This document shows, in pieces, positions 54,488 to 61,793 of a stretch of 64,000 nt of DNA (the stretch's first letter is position 1; each line of letters begins with the position of its first letter). The stretch is from Halothiobacillus sp. (GTDB lineage Bacteria > Pseudomonadota > Gammaproteobacteria > JAAZVP01): contig JAAZVP010000004.1 of the NCBI GenBank assembly GCA_018623495.1, forward strand, positions 1 to 64,000, read 5' to 3'. Under the pieces are notes generated by a model. That model had not been told where the DNA came from. It ran no database searches and saw nothing but the letters and a program-made list of their open reading frames with translations. Made by a program: the position numbers and the translations under genes.

Positions 54488-56368
54488 ATGCGGTCTGGAT
54501 GGGTCGGCAACCTGGGGGTGATGCTTATCGTCGGTCTCGGCTACTTCGCCGGGGCCTGGCTGGGCGTGACCCAGACCATCACCCCCGAGGGCATCGCCAT
54601 CCTCTGGCCGCCCAACGCCGTGGCCCTGGCGGCCCTGCTGATCCTGCCCGTGCGCCGGTGGCCCTGGGTGGTGCCGGCGGTGCTGGCCGCCGAGTTCGTC
54701 GCCGACGTGCCCGCCTTCCCGCCCTGGGCGGCCATCGCCTTCGGCCTGGTGAATCTCCTCGAGGTCTTCCTGGCGGCCGCGCTGATCCGTGGATCGAGCG
54801 CCGGGTCCTTCGATTTCGATCGCCTGTCCCGGGCGGCGCGTTTCGTGCTCTACGCGCCGGTGCTGGCCTCGGCGCTGGCGGCCGTTCTGGGTGCCGGTGT
54901 CTACCTGCTGCTGGGGCGCGGCGAGACGGGGTTCCTCTTTCTCTGGCGCACGTGGTGGTTCGGTGACGCCCTGGGCCTGTTGTTGCTCACCCCGCCGCTG
55001 GTGGTCTTCTGGCGGTGGCTGGAGGGCGGTCGGCGTGACCGGCAGGGGTCCCGGTTCGCCGAGCTGGCGCTGGTCTGGGCCGCGATCGTCGGCCTGGGCC
55101 TGCTGGCCTTCTCGGCACCCGACCCCTACCTGCTCACCGTGCAGCTCTCGCCGGTGGTGCTGCTGCCCTTCGTGATCTGGGCGGCAGTGCGTTTCGGCGT
55201 GCCGGGGGCGGCGGCCACCGTGGTGCTGGTGGCGGCGCTGGCCATCTTCGAGATGGTGCATGGCCACGCCCCCTTCGGTGACCTGCCGGCCAACTACGCC
55301 GTCTGGGTCGTGCAGGAATACCTGGCGGTGGTGGCCTTGCTCGGCACCGGGCTGGCGATCCTGCTCCACGAGATCGAGCAACAGCGACTGCAGTTGCGCC
55401 TCCAGGGGCGGGCGATGCGCGACACCAACGATGCCATCGTGATCGCCGACGCCCGCCGGCCGGACCGGCCCATCACCTGGGTGAACGCCCAGTTCGAGGC
55501 ACTCTTCGGCTACACCGCCGAGGAGGCCGTGGGCCGCAACTGCCGTTTTCTCAATGCCCCCGAGCCGGACCAGCCCGGCCTGGACACGGTGCGCGAGGCC
55601 CTGGCCGAGGACCGGGCCTGCCGCGCGGTGGTGCGCAATTACCGCAAGTCCGGCGAGCCGTTGTGGATCGAGCTGAGCATCGCCCCGGTGACCGGCCAGC
55701 GGGGCGAGATCACCCACTTCGTGGGGGTGCAGCACGATCTCACCGAGCAAAAGCGTATCGAGGACGAGCTGCGCGAGGCCCACGCGGCCCTCACGCGCCA
55801 GAACGCCGAGCTCGAGGAGCGGGTGAGCGAGCGCACCCGGGCCCTGCGAGAGGCCAATGCCCGCCTCGAGGAGCTGGCCTCCACCGACCGGCTCACCGGG
55901 ATCGCCAACCGCTGGCACTTCCTGGAGCTCGCCGAGCGGGAGCTGGACCGGCGGCGGGCCTCGGGTGAACCCCTGGCGCTGGTGATGCTCGACCTGGACC
56001 ACTTCAAGGGGGTCAACGACCGCTATGGCCACCTGGCCGGGGACCGGGCGCTGGCGGCGCTGGCCGAATGCGTCCGGGCCACCATACGGCCACTGGATCT
56101 CTGCGGGCGTTTCGGCGGCGAGGAGTTCCTGGTGCTCCTGCCGGGGATCGATGCAGAGGGGGCGCTGCACATCGCCGAGCGCCTGCGCAGCGCCATCGCC
56201 GCCACCCCGGTCGAATTCGACGGCCAGGCCATCCCCATCGCCGCCAGCCTCGGCGTGGCCGCCTGGGACGGCCGGTCCGGCATCGACGACCTCATCCGCC
56301 GTGCCGACGAGGCCCTCTACCGGGCCAAGGCGGCGGGGCGCAACCGGGTGGTCGCGACGGTTTCTTGA
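54488..56368 (+). CDS. MASE1-LOV-GGDEF diguanylate cyclase
   Basis: A 626-residue inner-membrane signalling enzyme that should make c-di-GMP. Residues about 1-290 form a MASE1 domain with eight or so helices, including ITPEGIAILWPPNAVALAAL and WWFGDALGLLLLTPPLVVFW. A PAS domain with LOV character follows: GRNCRFL with Cys352, NYRKSGEPLW and HFVGVQHD. A coiled coil (about 420-465) links to the GGDEF domain, whose active site is GGEEF (543-547) with an I-site RPLD five residues before. One usual flavin-contacting Asn (FWN) is Ile here (LWI), so flavin binding needs testing. FleQ in the window is a known type of c-di-GMP effector. Confidence 0.92.
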   Translation: MRSGWVGNLGVMLIVGLGYFAGAWLGVTQTITPEGIAILWPPNAVALAALLILPVRRWPWVVPAVLAAEFVADVPAFPPWAAIAFGLVNLLEVFLAAALIRGSSAGSFDFDRLSRAARFVLYAPVLASALAAVLGAGVYLLLGRGETGFLFLWRTWWFGDALGLLLLTPPLVVFWRWLEGGRRDRQGSRFAELALVWAAIVGLGLLAFSAPDPYLLTVQLSPVVLLPFVIWAAVRFGVPGAAATVVLVAALAIFEMVHGHAPFGDLPANYAVWVVQEYLAVVALLGTGLAILLHEIEQQRLQLRLQGRAMRDTNDAIVIADARRPDRPITWVNAQFEALFGYTAEEAVGRNCRFLNAPEPDQPGLDTVREALAEDRACRAVVRNYRKSGEPLWIELSIAPVTGQRGEITHFVGVQHDLTEQKRIEDELREAHAALTRQNAELEERVSERTRALREANARLEELASTDRLTGIANRWHFLELAERELDRRRASGEPLALVMLDLDHFKGVNDRYGHLAGDRALAALAECVRATIRPLDLCGRFGGEEFLVLLPGIDAEGALHIAERLRSAIAATPVEFDGQAIPIAASLGVAAWDGRSGIDDLIRRADEALYRAKAAGRNRVVATVS

Positions 56369-56489
56369 AGGTTTCAGAAAGGCCGTCCAGGATGGACCGG
56401 CCGGTGGCATCCCGCCGGCAGGCTCCGGCGCGGCAAGGGAGGGCCCGGGAAAGCGGGGTGCCGGAGATTTCAGCCCAGATCGTGCATCG

Positions 56490-57329
56490 ATGCCTCCCAT
56501 GTCCCAACGCGTCCGCAACCGCTGTTTCGTCGTCGGCGCCTCGCGCTCCGGTACCACGCTCGTCCAGCGCACCCTCGCCGCCCACGAGCGCGTCCATACC
56601 TTTCCCGAGACGGGGGTCTTCCTCAAGGCCCTGGGCATGCGCCGGCCCGCGCCCTGGGCGTGGTTCGGCTGGAGCTCCGGCCGGGAAATCCGCCAGCTGC
56701 GGAACCTGGCCCGCACGCTGGGGCAAGACGCCCCGCTGCCAGCGGCCCGGCCGAGACCGCTGGGACGGGCCGCCGCTCATGTCCAGGCGGCACTGGATGC
56801 CTGGGCGGAGGCGGCCGGGGCCGACTGCTGGCTGGAAAAGACGCCCCGGCATTTCATCCACGCGGGCCGCATCACGCGGCTGGTGGAAGGGGCGAGGATG
56901 GTGCACGTGGTGCGCGACGGGCGCGAGGTGGTGGCCTCCATCGTCGATCGCGCCCGGCGCTATCCCCACCGCTTTCCGCGCCAGCGCGATCCGGGCTATG
57001 CCGTACGCCTGTGGAACCGCGCGGTACGCCACCACCGGGCCTGCCTGGGCCGGCCCGGCCACCGGCTGGTGCACTACGAGGCCCTGGTGGACGACCCGGA
57101 AGGCGTGGTCCGTTCGCTGTGCGAATGGCTGGACCTGGAGTTCTGCCCGTCGATGCTCGACCCCCGTTCCACCGCGGGCTTCGTCCGCGAGGGCGAGGCC
57201 TGGAAAGCGGGTGCCGGGCGGCCCATCCACCCCCCGCAGGGCAAGTTCGACCGGCTCTTCGACCCGGCGAGCCGGGCCCGGATCGAGCGGGCCCTGGACT
57301 GGCGCAGCTACGCCCGCCTGTCACGGTGA
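56490..57329 (+). CDS. Sulfotransferase family protein
   Basis: A 279-residue cytoplasmic PAPS-dependent sulfotransferase-type protein. The 5'-phosphosulfate loop is VVGASRSGTTLVQRTL, CWLEKTPRHFIHAGRITRLV and MVHVVRDGREVVASIVDRAR (3'-phosphate binding) follow, with a C-terminal RLVHYEALVDDPEGVVRSLC and GPK-like REGEAWKAG region. The acceptor is unknown; such enzymes modify carbohydrates, lipids or other small molecules. ATG 56490 is used, ATG 56499 is equally possible. It stands alone between the diguanylate cyclase and the FHA gene, 130 bases before the latter. Confidence 0.85.
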   Translation: MPPMSQRVRNRCFVVGASRSGTTLVQRTLAAHERVHTFPETGVFLKALGMRRPAPWAWFGWSSGREIRQLRNLARTLGQDAPLPAARPRPLGRAAAHVQAALDAWAEAAGADCWLEKTPRHFIHAGRITRLVEGARMVHVVRDGREVVASIVDRARRYPHRFPRQRDPGYAVRLWNRAVRHHRACLGRPGHRLVHYEALVDDPEGVVRSLCEWLDLEFCPSMLDPRSTAGFVREGEAWKAGAGRPIHPPQGKFDRLFDPASRARIERALDWRSYARLSR

Positions 57330-57459
57330 GCCGGGGGCGCGGGAGGCGGGTTGTTGCCGGAAGGCGCCCGGCGTGGACAAAATACCCCGGTCAAGGTAGG
57401 GCAAAGACCCCGCTTTGAGTACACTGTAGAAAAAGAACGAGCGCCAATGGAGGACGAGC

Positions 57460-57921
57460 ATGGAGGAGCACGGCAACCAGAAGGGCAGCCAGGGCACGGT
57501 GCTGGTGGAGCGCGACCGGGCGAGCATGGCCACCATCGACGTGCCCAAGGACGAGCCGGTGGACCTGGACGAGCCCGCGCTGGTGGGCGTGAGTGGTGAT
57601 TTTCGTGACCAGCGGTTTCGTCTCGGGCCGGGCAAGACCACCATCGGTCGGCGACCGGACAGCGATATCGTCCTGCCCGATGACAGCGTCTCTTCCCTGC
57701 ATGCCTGGATCATCAAGGACAAGAGCGGCTACCGGGTGATGAACATCCTCTCCACCAACGGCACCTTCGTGAACGACCGCAAGATCACCGAGGAGGTCGT
57801 GGAACAGGGCGACCGGATCCGGTTCGGCGGGGTGGAGCTGGTATTGCACACCGGCCTGGACGCCGGAGGCGGCACGGCCGCCGCGCCGCGGGCTGGGCGC
57901 GGTGGCTGGCCGGGTTGGTGA
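57460..57921 (+). CDS. FHA domain protein
   Basis: A 153-residue phosphothreonine-binding FHA protein. The FHA core is at about residues 60-130: TTIGRRPDSDIVLPDDSVSS, LHAWIIKDKSGYRVMNI, STNGTFVNDRKI, then QGDRIRFGGVELVLHTG. The Arg and Ser/His contacts for phosphothreonine (GRRPDSDI, SSLHA) are conserved. The C-terminus GRGGWPGW is probably an aberrant tail, because a transmembrane segment continues in a neighbouring frame (see next entry). Start ATG 57460 follows GGAGG. It lies upstream of the Ser/Thr kinase and is its likely partner. Confidence 0.9.
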   Translation: MEEHGNQKGSQGTVLVERDRASMATIDVPKDEPVDLDEPALVGVSGDFRDQRFRLGPGKTTIGRRPDSDIVLPDDSVSSLHAWIIKDKSGYRVMNILSTNGTFVNDRKITEEVVEQGDRIRFGGVELVLHTGLDAGGGTAAAPRAGRGGWPGW

Positions 57922-57968
57922 TCGTGGCCGCCCTGGGGGCCGGCGCGTGGTTGTGGCTGGCACCATGA
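57894..57968 (+). pseudogene. Out-of-frame transmembrane tail of the FHA protein
   Basis: In the frame one base back from the FHA frame the sequence encodes WARWLAGLVIVAALGAGAWL then WLAP and TGA (57966-57968): Trp-bounded, hydrophobic, with a basic start, exactly what a C-terminal membrane anchor looks like. The FHA frame instead stops at 57921. A single-base loss in the GC-rich stretch 57870-57893 would explain this, or else ribosomal frameshifting. A sequencing error cannot be excluded. Confidence 0.6.
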
Positions 57969-58017
57969 GCCGGGCTCGACCGGCGGTTCCCGCCCCGACG
58001 CAAGGGCATCGGAGGCA

Positions 58018-59829
58018 ATGATGGCCAGGCGTTTCGGGCGCTACGAGCTGCGCGAGGAACTCGGCCGCGGGGCAATGGCGATCATCTACCGCGCGATCGA
58101 TCCCCGGATCGGCCGCCCGGTGGCGATCAAGACCCTGCGGGACGAGTTCGCCTCGCGGCCGGAATACCGTCGCCGGTTCCTGCAGGAGGCCCGGGCGGCG
58201 GGCACCCTGAGCCATCCGAGCATCGTCACCATCTTCGACGTCGGCGAGATCGATGGCTGCCCGTTCATCGCCATGGAGCTGCTCGAGCACGTCACGCTCG
58301 ACCGCTTCGTCCAGGAGCAGGGCGGGCGCCTGGAGTTGCCGCTGCTGCTGCGCATCGCCATCCAGGTGGCCGACGCCCTGGATTTCGCCCACCGCCGGGG
58401 CATCGTCCACCAGGACATCAAGCCGGAAAACATCGCCATCACCAGCGCCAACGGCGACATCAAGGTGATGGACTTCGGCATCGCCCGCATCCTCAGCCAG
58501 GACGAGTGGCAGGAGCACACCAGCAACAGCGAATACCTCTCGGGGACCCCGCAGTACATGTCGCCCGAGCAGATCACCGACTCCACCATCGACGGGCGCA
58601 GTGACCTCTACGCCCTGGGGGTGATGCTCTTCGAGCTGCTCGCCGGCCACGCGCCCTACGAGGACGACGACCACTGGTCGCTGTGGCGCCGGGTGCTCAA
58701 CGAGCCCTTGCCCCGGTTGCGTCCGCGGGACAAGGACACCCCCGAAACGCTGGTGGAGCTGGTGCTGACCCTGCTCGCCAAGCGCCCCGAGGACCGTTAC
58801 CAGTCCGCCTCGGGCGTGCTCGCCGACCTGCATTCCGTCCAGCAGGAGCTCGCCGAGCGCAACAGCAACTGGTGGATGCGCCAGATCATCCCCCTGGGGG
58901 TGCGCTGGTCGCTCTTGATGGGCGTGGTGATGACGGTGGTCATGGTCATCGGCCTGCTGGTGGTCTCCCAGCGCCAGAACGACGCGATCTCCGAGATGGC
59001 CTTCGACTACGGCTTCTCGCTTTCCGAGTGGGTGGCCACCCAGACCGCCGAGGACCTGCTGCTGCAGGACCGGCTCGCGCTGCAGGCCTGGGTGTCCAGC
59101 ATGGGCAACAACGCCAAGATCGTGTTCATGGAGATCCGCGGGCCGGAAGGCGGGATCGTCGCGCGCAGCTACGGTGCGGGGGTCGACGGCACGGTGGCCG
59201 AGCAGTTGCGGGCGGACCGGGTGGTGGCCACCCGCGGCGAACAGAAGGTCTACGAGGTGCGCACCGACGAGGGCCGGGCCTTCGACGTCTTCGAGATGCC
59301 CATCGCCTACCAGGGACACCGGATCGGCCGCCTGCACGTGGGCCTGACCACCGATTCGCTGGCCGCGGCCAACCGGACCATGTGGATCACGCTGGTGCTC
59401 TGGATCGTGGGCATCCTGGTGGTGGTCGTGGTGGGGACCTACTGGCTGGGCTGGCGGATGCGCGTGCCCCTCAAGGTGCTCGACAATGCCCTCGACCAGA
59501 TCAAGGAGGGCCACCTCGAGCACCGGATCCCCCAGCATCGCCGGGACGAATTCGAGGAAACCTTCGCCAGCTTCAACACCATGGCCGACGCCATCGAGGC
59601 CCGGGCCCTGCGGGCCGCCGGTCGCAGCAGGATGGCGGGGGACGGCGAGGGCGTGGCCCGCGCCGGCGACGGCACGGTCTGCCTGGAAAAACCGGAAGGG
59701 GAGGCCGCCGGGGAGGACCCGGCGGCGCAGGACAGCGTCAGCCCCACGGTCATCGAGGATCCCGGCAACATCCGCCGGGAACGGGAAGGCGAGTCCGGGG
59801 AAGGTCCGCGCCGGCGGATCGGTGGCTGA
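58018..59829 (+). CDS. Transmembrane Ser/Thr protein kinase with extracytoplasmic sensor and HAMP domain
   Basis: A 603-residue Hanks-type kinase. The kinase domain (about 8-275) has LGRGAMAIIYRA (Gly loop), VAIK (Lys38), HQDIKPEN with catalytic Asp133 (the usual HRD Arg is Gln), DFGIA (152-156) and GTPQYMSPEQ. A membrane helix follows at about 297-317, then an extracytoplasmic segment of about 135 residues resembling sensor domains of chemoreceptors, a second helix at about 456-476 and a HAMP domain (about 478-530). The tail (550-603) is acidic and Arg-rich. The kinase-TM-sensor-TM-HAMP order, with nothing catalytic after HAMP, is unusual. Start ATG 58018 follows GGAGGC; the second ATG is adjacent. 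Confidence 0.9.
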   Translation: MMARRFGRYELREELGRGAMAIIYRAIDPRIGRPVAIKTLRDEFASRPEYRRRFLQEARAAGTLSHPSIVTIFDVGEIDGCPFIAMELLEHVTLDRFVQEQGGRLELPLLLRIAIQVADALDFAHRRGIVHQDIKPENIAITSANGDIKVMDFGIARILSQDEWQEHTSNSEYLSGTPQYMSPEQITDSTIDGRSDLYALGVMLFELLAGHAPYEDDDHWSLWRRVLNEPLPRLRPRDKDTPETLVELVLTLLAKRPEDRYQSASGVLADLHSVQQELAERNSNWWMRQIIPLGVRWSLLMGVVMTVVMVIGLLVVSQRQNDAISEMAFDYGFSLSEWVATQTAEDLLLQDRLALQAWVSSMGNNAKIVFMEIRGPEGGIVARSYGAGVDGTVAEQLRADRVVATRGEQKVYEVRTDEGRAFDVFEMPIAYQGHRIGRLHVGLTTDSLAAANRTMWITLVLWIVGILVVVVVGTYWLGWRMRVPLKVLDNALDQIKEGHLEHRIPQHRRDEFEETFASFNTMADAIEARALRAAGRSRMAGDGEGVARAGDGTVCLEKPEGEAAGEDPAAQDSVSPTVIEDPGNIRREREGESGEGPRRRIGG

Positions 59830-59867
59830 AGGCGGTCGGGGCCGGGCCCTGACCCCCGCCGCCGTGT

Positions 59868-60773
59868 TCAGTCGCCGCGTTCGTCCAGCTGCTGGAGGCG
59901 ACGGCGGAGTTCCATGGCCCGGGCGCGGTAGCCCAGCGCCGCCTGGTAGTCGGGGGCGATCTCCAGGGCCCGGTTCCACAGATCGATCGCACGGTCCAGG
60001 TCATGCGCCTGGTAGGCGGCCAGTGCGCGCTCGTGGTAGCGGGTGGCGATCTGCCGGGCCAGCGCCTGCATGTGGCGTTTCGCCGGTTGCAACGTCGGTT
60101 CGATGGCCACCGCGCGCTTGAATGCCAGGTAGGCGGTCTTGTCCTCGCCCCGTTCCAGCGCCTCCAGCCCGGTCGCCTGGTGATCCAGCGCGGCTGGCGC
60201 GTATTCCGGCGCACCCCCCGCCGGCGCCTCGGCCGTTTTTTCATCGCGTCCGGCGTCTTCGGATCTCGGCATCTTTTCGGTTTTCTCGCCGTGGTCGCTC
60301 GCCGGCAGCTTGATCACCTGGCCCACGCGCAGGTTGCGGCTCACGTCGATCCCGTTGTAGCGCGCGAGGATTACGAATTTCATCGGGTTGCCCAGGTGCT
60401 CGGCGGCCAGTGCCCCCAGCGTGTCGCCCTCGCGGATGGCGTATTCGCGTGCCGGGGGGCCGAGGGCCTCGCGCGGGTCGGCCTCGAGCTGCGCCAGCAG
60501 GCTCTCGGCGGTGGGCGAGTCCGGGTGCACGTGCAGGTACCACTGGAGCACGCGGCGGCCCTTTTCCAGCTTGCCCTGCTCCAGCATGTCGATGATCGCG
60601 CCGATCTCCGGGGGCTCGGGGGGCGGTTCCGGCTCGGCGGGCTTCGCCGGCTCGGGCGCCGGGGCCGGCGGAGCCTCGGGCGGGGGCCCCTCCTGCTTGA
60701 CGCCCAGCTGGTTGCAGCCCGCCACGACGGGCAGTAGCAGGAACAGCGGGATCAGTTGACGGCGAATCGGCAT
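59868..60773 (-). CDS. LysM/TPR lipoprotein
   Basis: A 301-residue lipoprotein. The signal peptide ends in lipobox VAGC (Cys20). A Pro/Glu-rich stretch (about 29-55) leads to a helical pair, then a LysM domain (about 110-156: EYAIREGDTLGALAAEHLGN, VSRNLRVGQVIKLP) that should bind peptidoglycan, a linker, and C-terminal TPR-like helices (KTAYLAFKRAVAIEPTLQPA, HDLDRAIDLWNRALEIAPDY). It is 24 bases downstream of the PP2C gene on the same strand and converges with the kinase gene. A role in linking phospho-signalling to the cell wall is inference. Confidence 0.9.
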   Translation of the reverse strand: MPIRRQLIPLFLLLPVVAGCNQLGVKQEGPPPEAPPAPAPEPAKPAEPEPPPEPPEIGAIIDMLEQGKLEKGRRVLQWYLHVHPDSPTAESLLAQLEADPREALGPPAREYAIREGDTLGALAAEHLGNPMKFVILARYNGIDVSRNLRVGQVIKLPASDHGEKTEKMPRSEDAGRDEKTAEAPAGGAPEYAPAALDHQATGLEALERGEDKTAYLAFKRAVAIEPTLQPAKRHMQALARQIATRYHERALAAYQAHDLDRAIDLWNRALEIAPDYQAALGYRARAMELRRRLQQLDERGD

Positions 60774-60797
60774 TGGGTTGCTGCGGTTCTCTGCGAT

Positions 60798-61619
60798 TTA
60801 CGTGGGACAACGGCCTATCGGCAGGGGAAGCCTGCCCAGCCAGCCGGACGGCCGGGAGCGCCAGACGGCGAGGCCGATGTTGTCCCCCTTCGGCCCGCCG
60901 CGGTGCGCCGCCTCGGCCACCCAGCCCGAGACACTCGTCGGCAGGTGGCGGGCGTCGAGCATGTCGGCGAGGGCCTCGCGGGGTTCAATGGTATCCCAGA
61001 AACCGTCGGAGCACAGGAAAAAGGCCATGCACGGCGCCACCGACATCTGCCCCTGGGCCGGCTGCACCTCGTCCTCCATCCCCAGCACCCGCAACAGCTG
61101 GTTGCGTTGCGCGTGGACGCGGACCTCGTCCTCGCCGATCCGGCCCTGGTCCACCAGCGCCTGGACCAGCGAATGGTCGCGGGTGCGGTGGACCAGCCGG
61201 CCGTTGCGAAAGCAGTAGAGCCGGCTGTCGCCCACGTGCAGCCAGTAGGCCCGCCGGGGCGTGACCAGCAGCGCGACGAGGGTGGAGAAACCCTGGCCGC
61301 CGTGGCCGGCGGAACGCTCGCGGATGGCCTCGTTGGACTGCCGGCAGAGGTCGCGGAGAAAGCCGGCCGGGTCGCTGGGGACCGTCTCCAGGTCGGCGAA
61401 GCACTCGCCCGCCAGCTCCACGATCGTCTGCGCCGCCAGCGCGCCGCCCCGGTGGCCGCCCACGCCGTCGGCGACCACCAGCAGCCGCATCGAGCCATCC
61501 GCCGACGTGCGGCAGAGCACACGGTCCTGCTGGCTGGCGCGACCGCCGATGTGGCTGTCGCAACCGATGGCATCCTTGAAACCGCCGCGTCTACCCAGGA
61601 TCACTCCCTGCTTCCCCAA
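60798..61619 (-). CDS. PP2C-family Ser/Thr protein phosphatase
   Basis: A 273-residue cytoplasmic PPM/PP2C phosphatase, the likely eraser for the adjacent kinase. Metal-binding motifs include RASQQDRVLC (usual N-Q-D, here Q-Q-D), LLVVADGVGGHRGGALAA, STLVALLV, WLHVGDSRLYCFRNG, FFLCSDGFWDTI and GGPKGDNIGLAVW. The start is uncertain: the track TTG 61619 has a poor Shine-Dalgarno, while GTG 61604 lies just after AGCAGGGA. It sits upstream of the LysM lipoprotein gene in an apparent operon. Confidence 0.9.
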   Translation of the reverse strand: MGKQGVILGRRGGFKDAIGCDSHIGGRASQQDRVLCRTSADGSMRLLVVADGVGGHRGGALAAQTIVELAGECFADLETVPSDPAGFLRDLCRQSNEAIRERSAGHGGQGFSTLVALLVTPRRAYWLHVGDSRLYCFRNGRLVHRTRDHSLVQALVDQGRIGEDEVRVHAQRNQLLRVLGMEDEVQPAQGQMSVAPCMAFFLCSDGFWDTIEPREALADMLDARHLPTSVSGWVAEAAHRGGPKGDNIGLAVWRSRPSGWLGRLPLPIGRCPT

Positions 61620-61793
61620 CCGGGCGCCGGCGGCCGGGCCGCCTCGGGCGCGAAGATCTCCCGTGATGCTAGCACGGATGGCGCCCGCGCCGTCGCCGCG
61701 GGCGCCTGCGGGCGGCGGGGATCGGCCACTTGCACCGCTCGCCTGGTTTGGCGCAACAGTGGCGGTCGGCCTGGATCGGTGGGGCCGCCGTCC

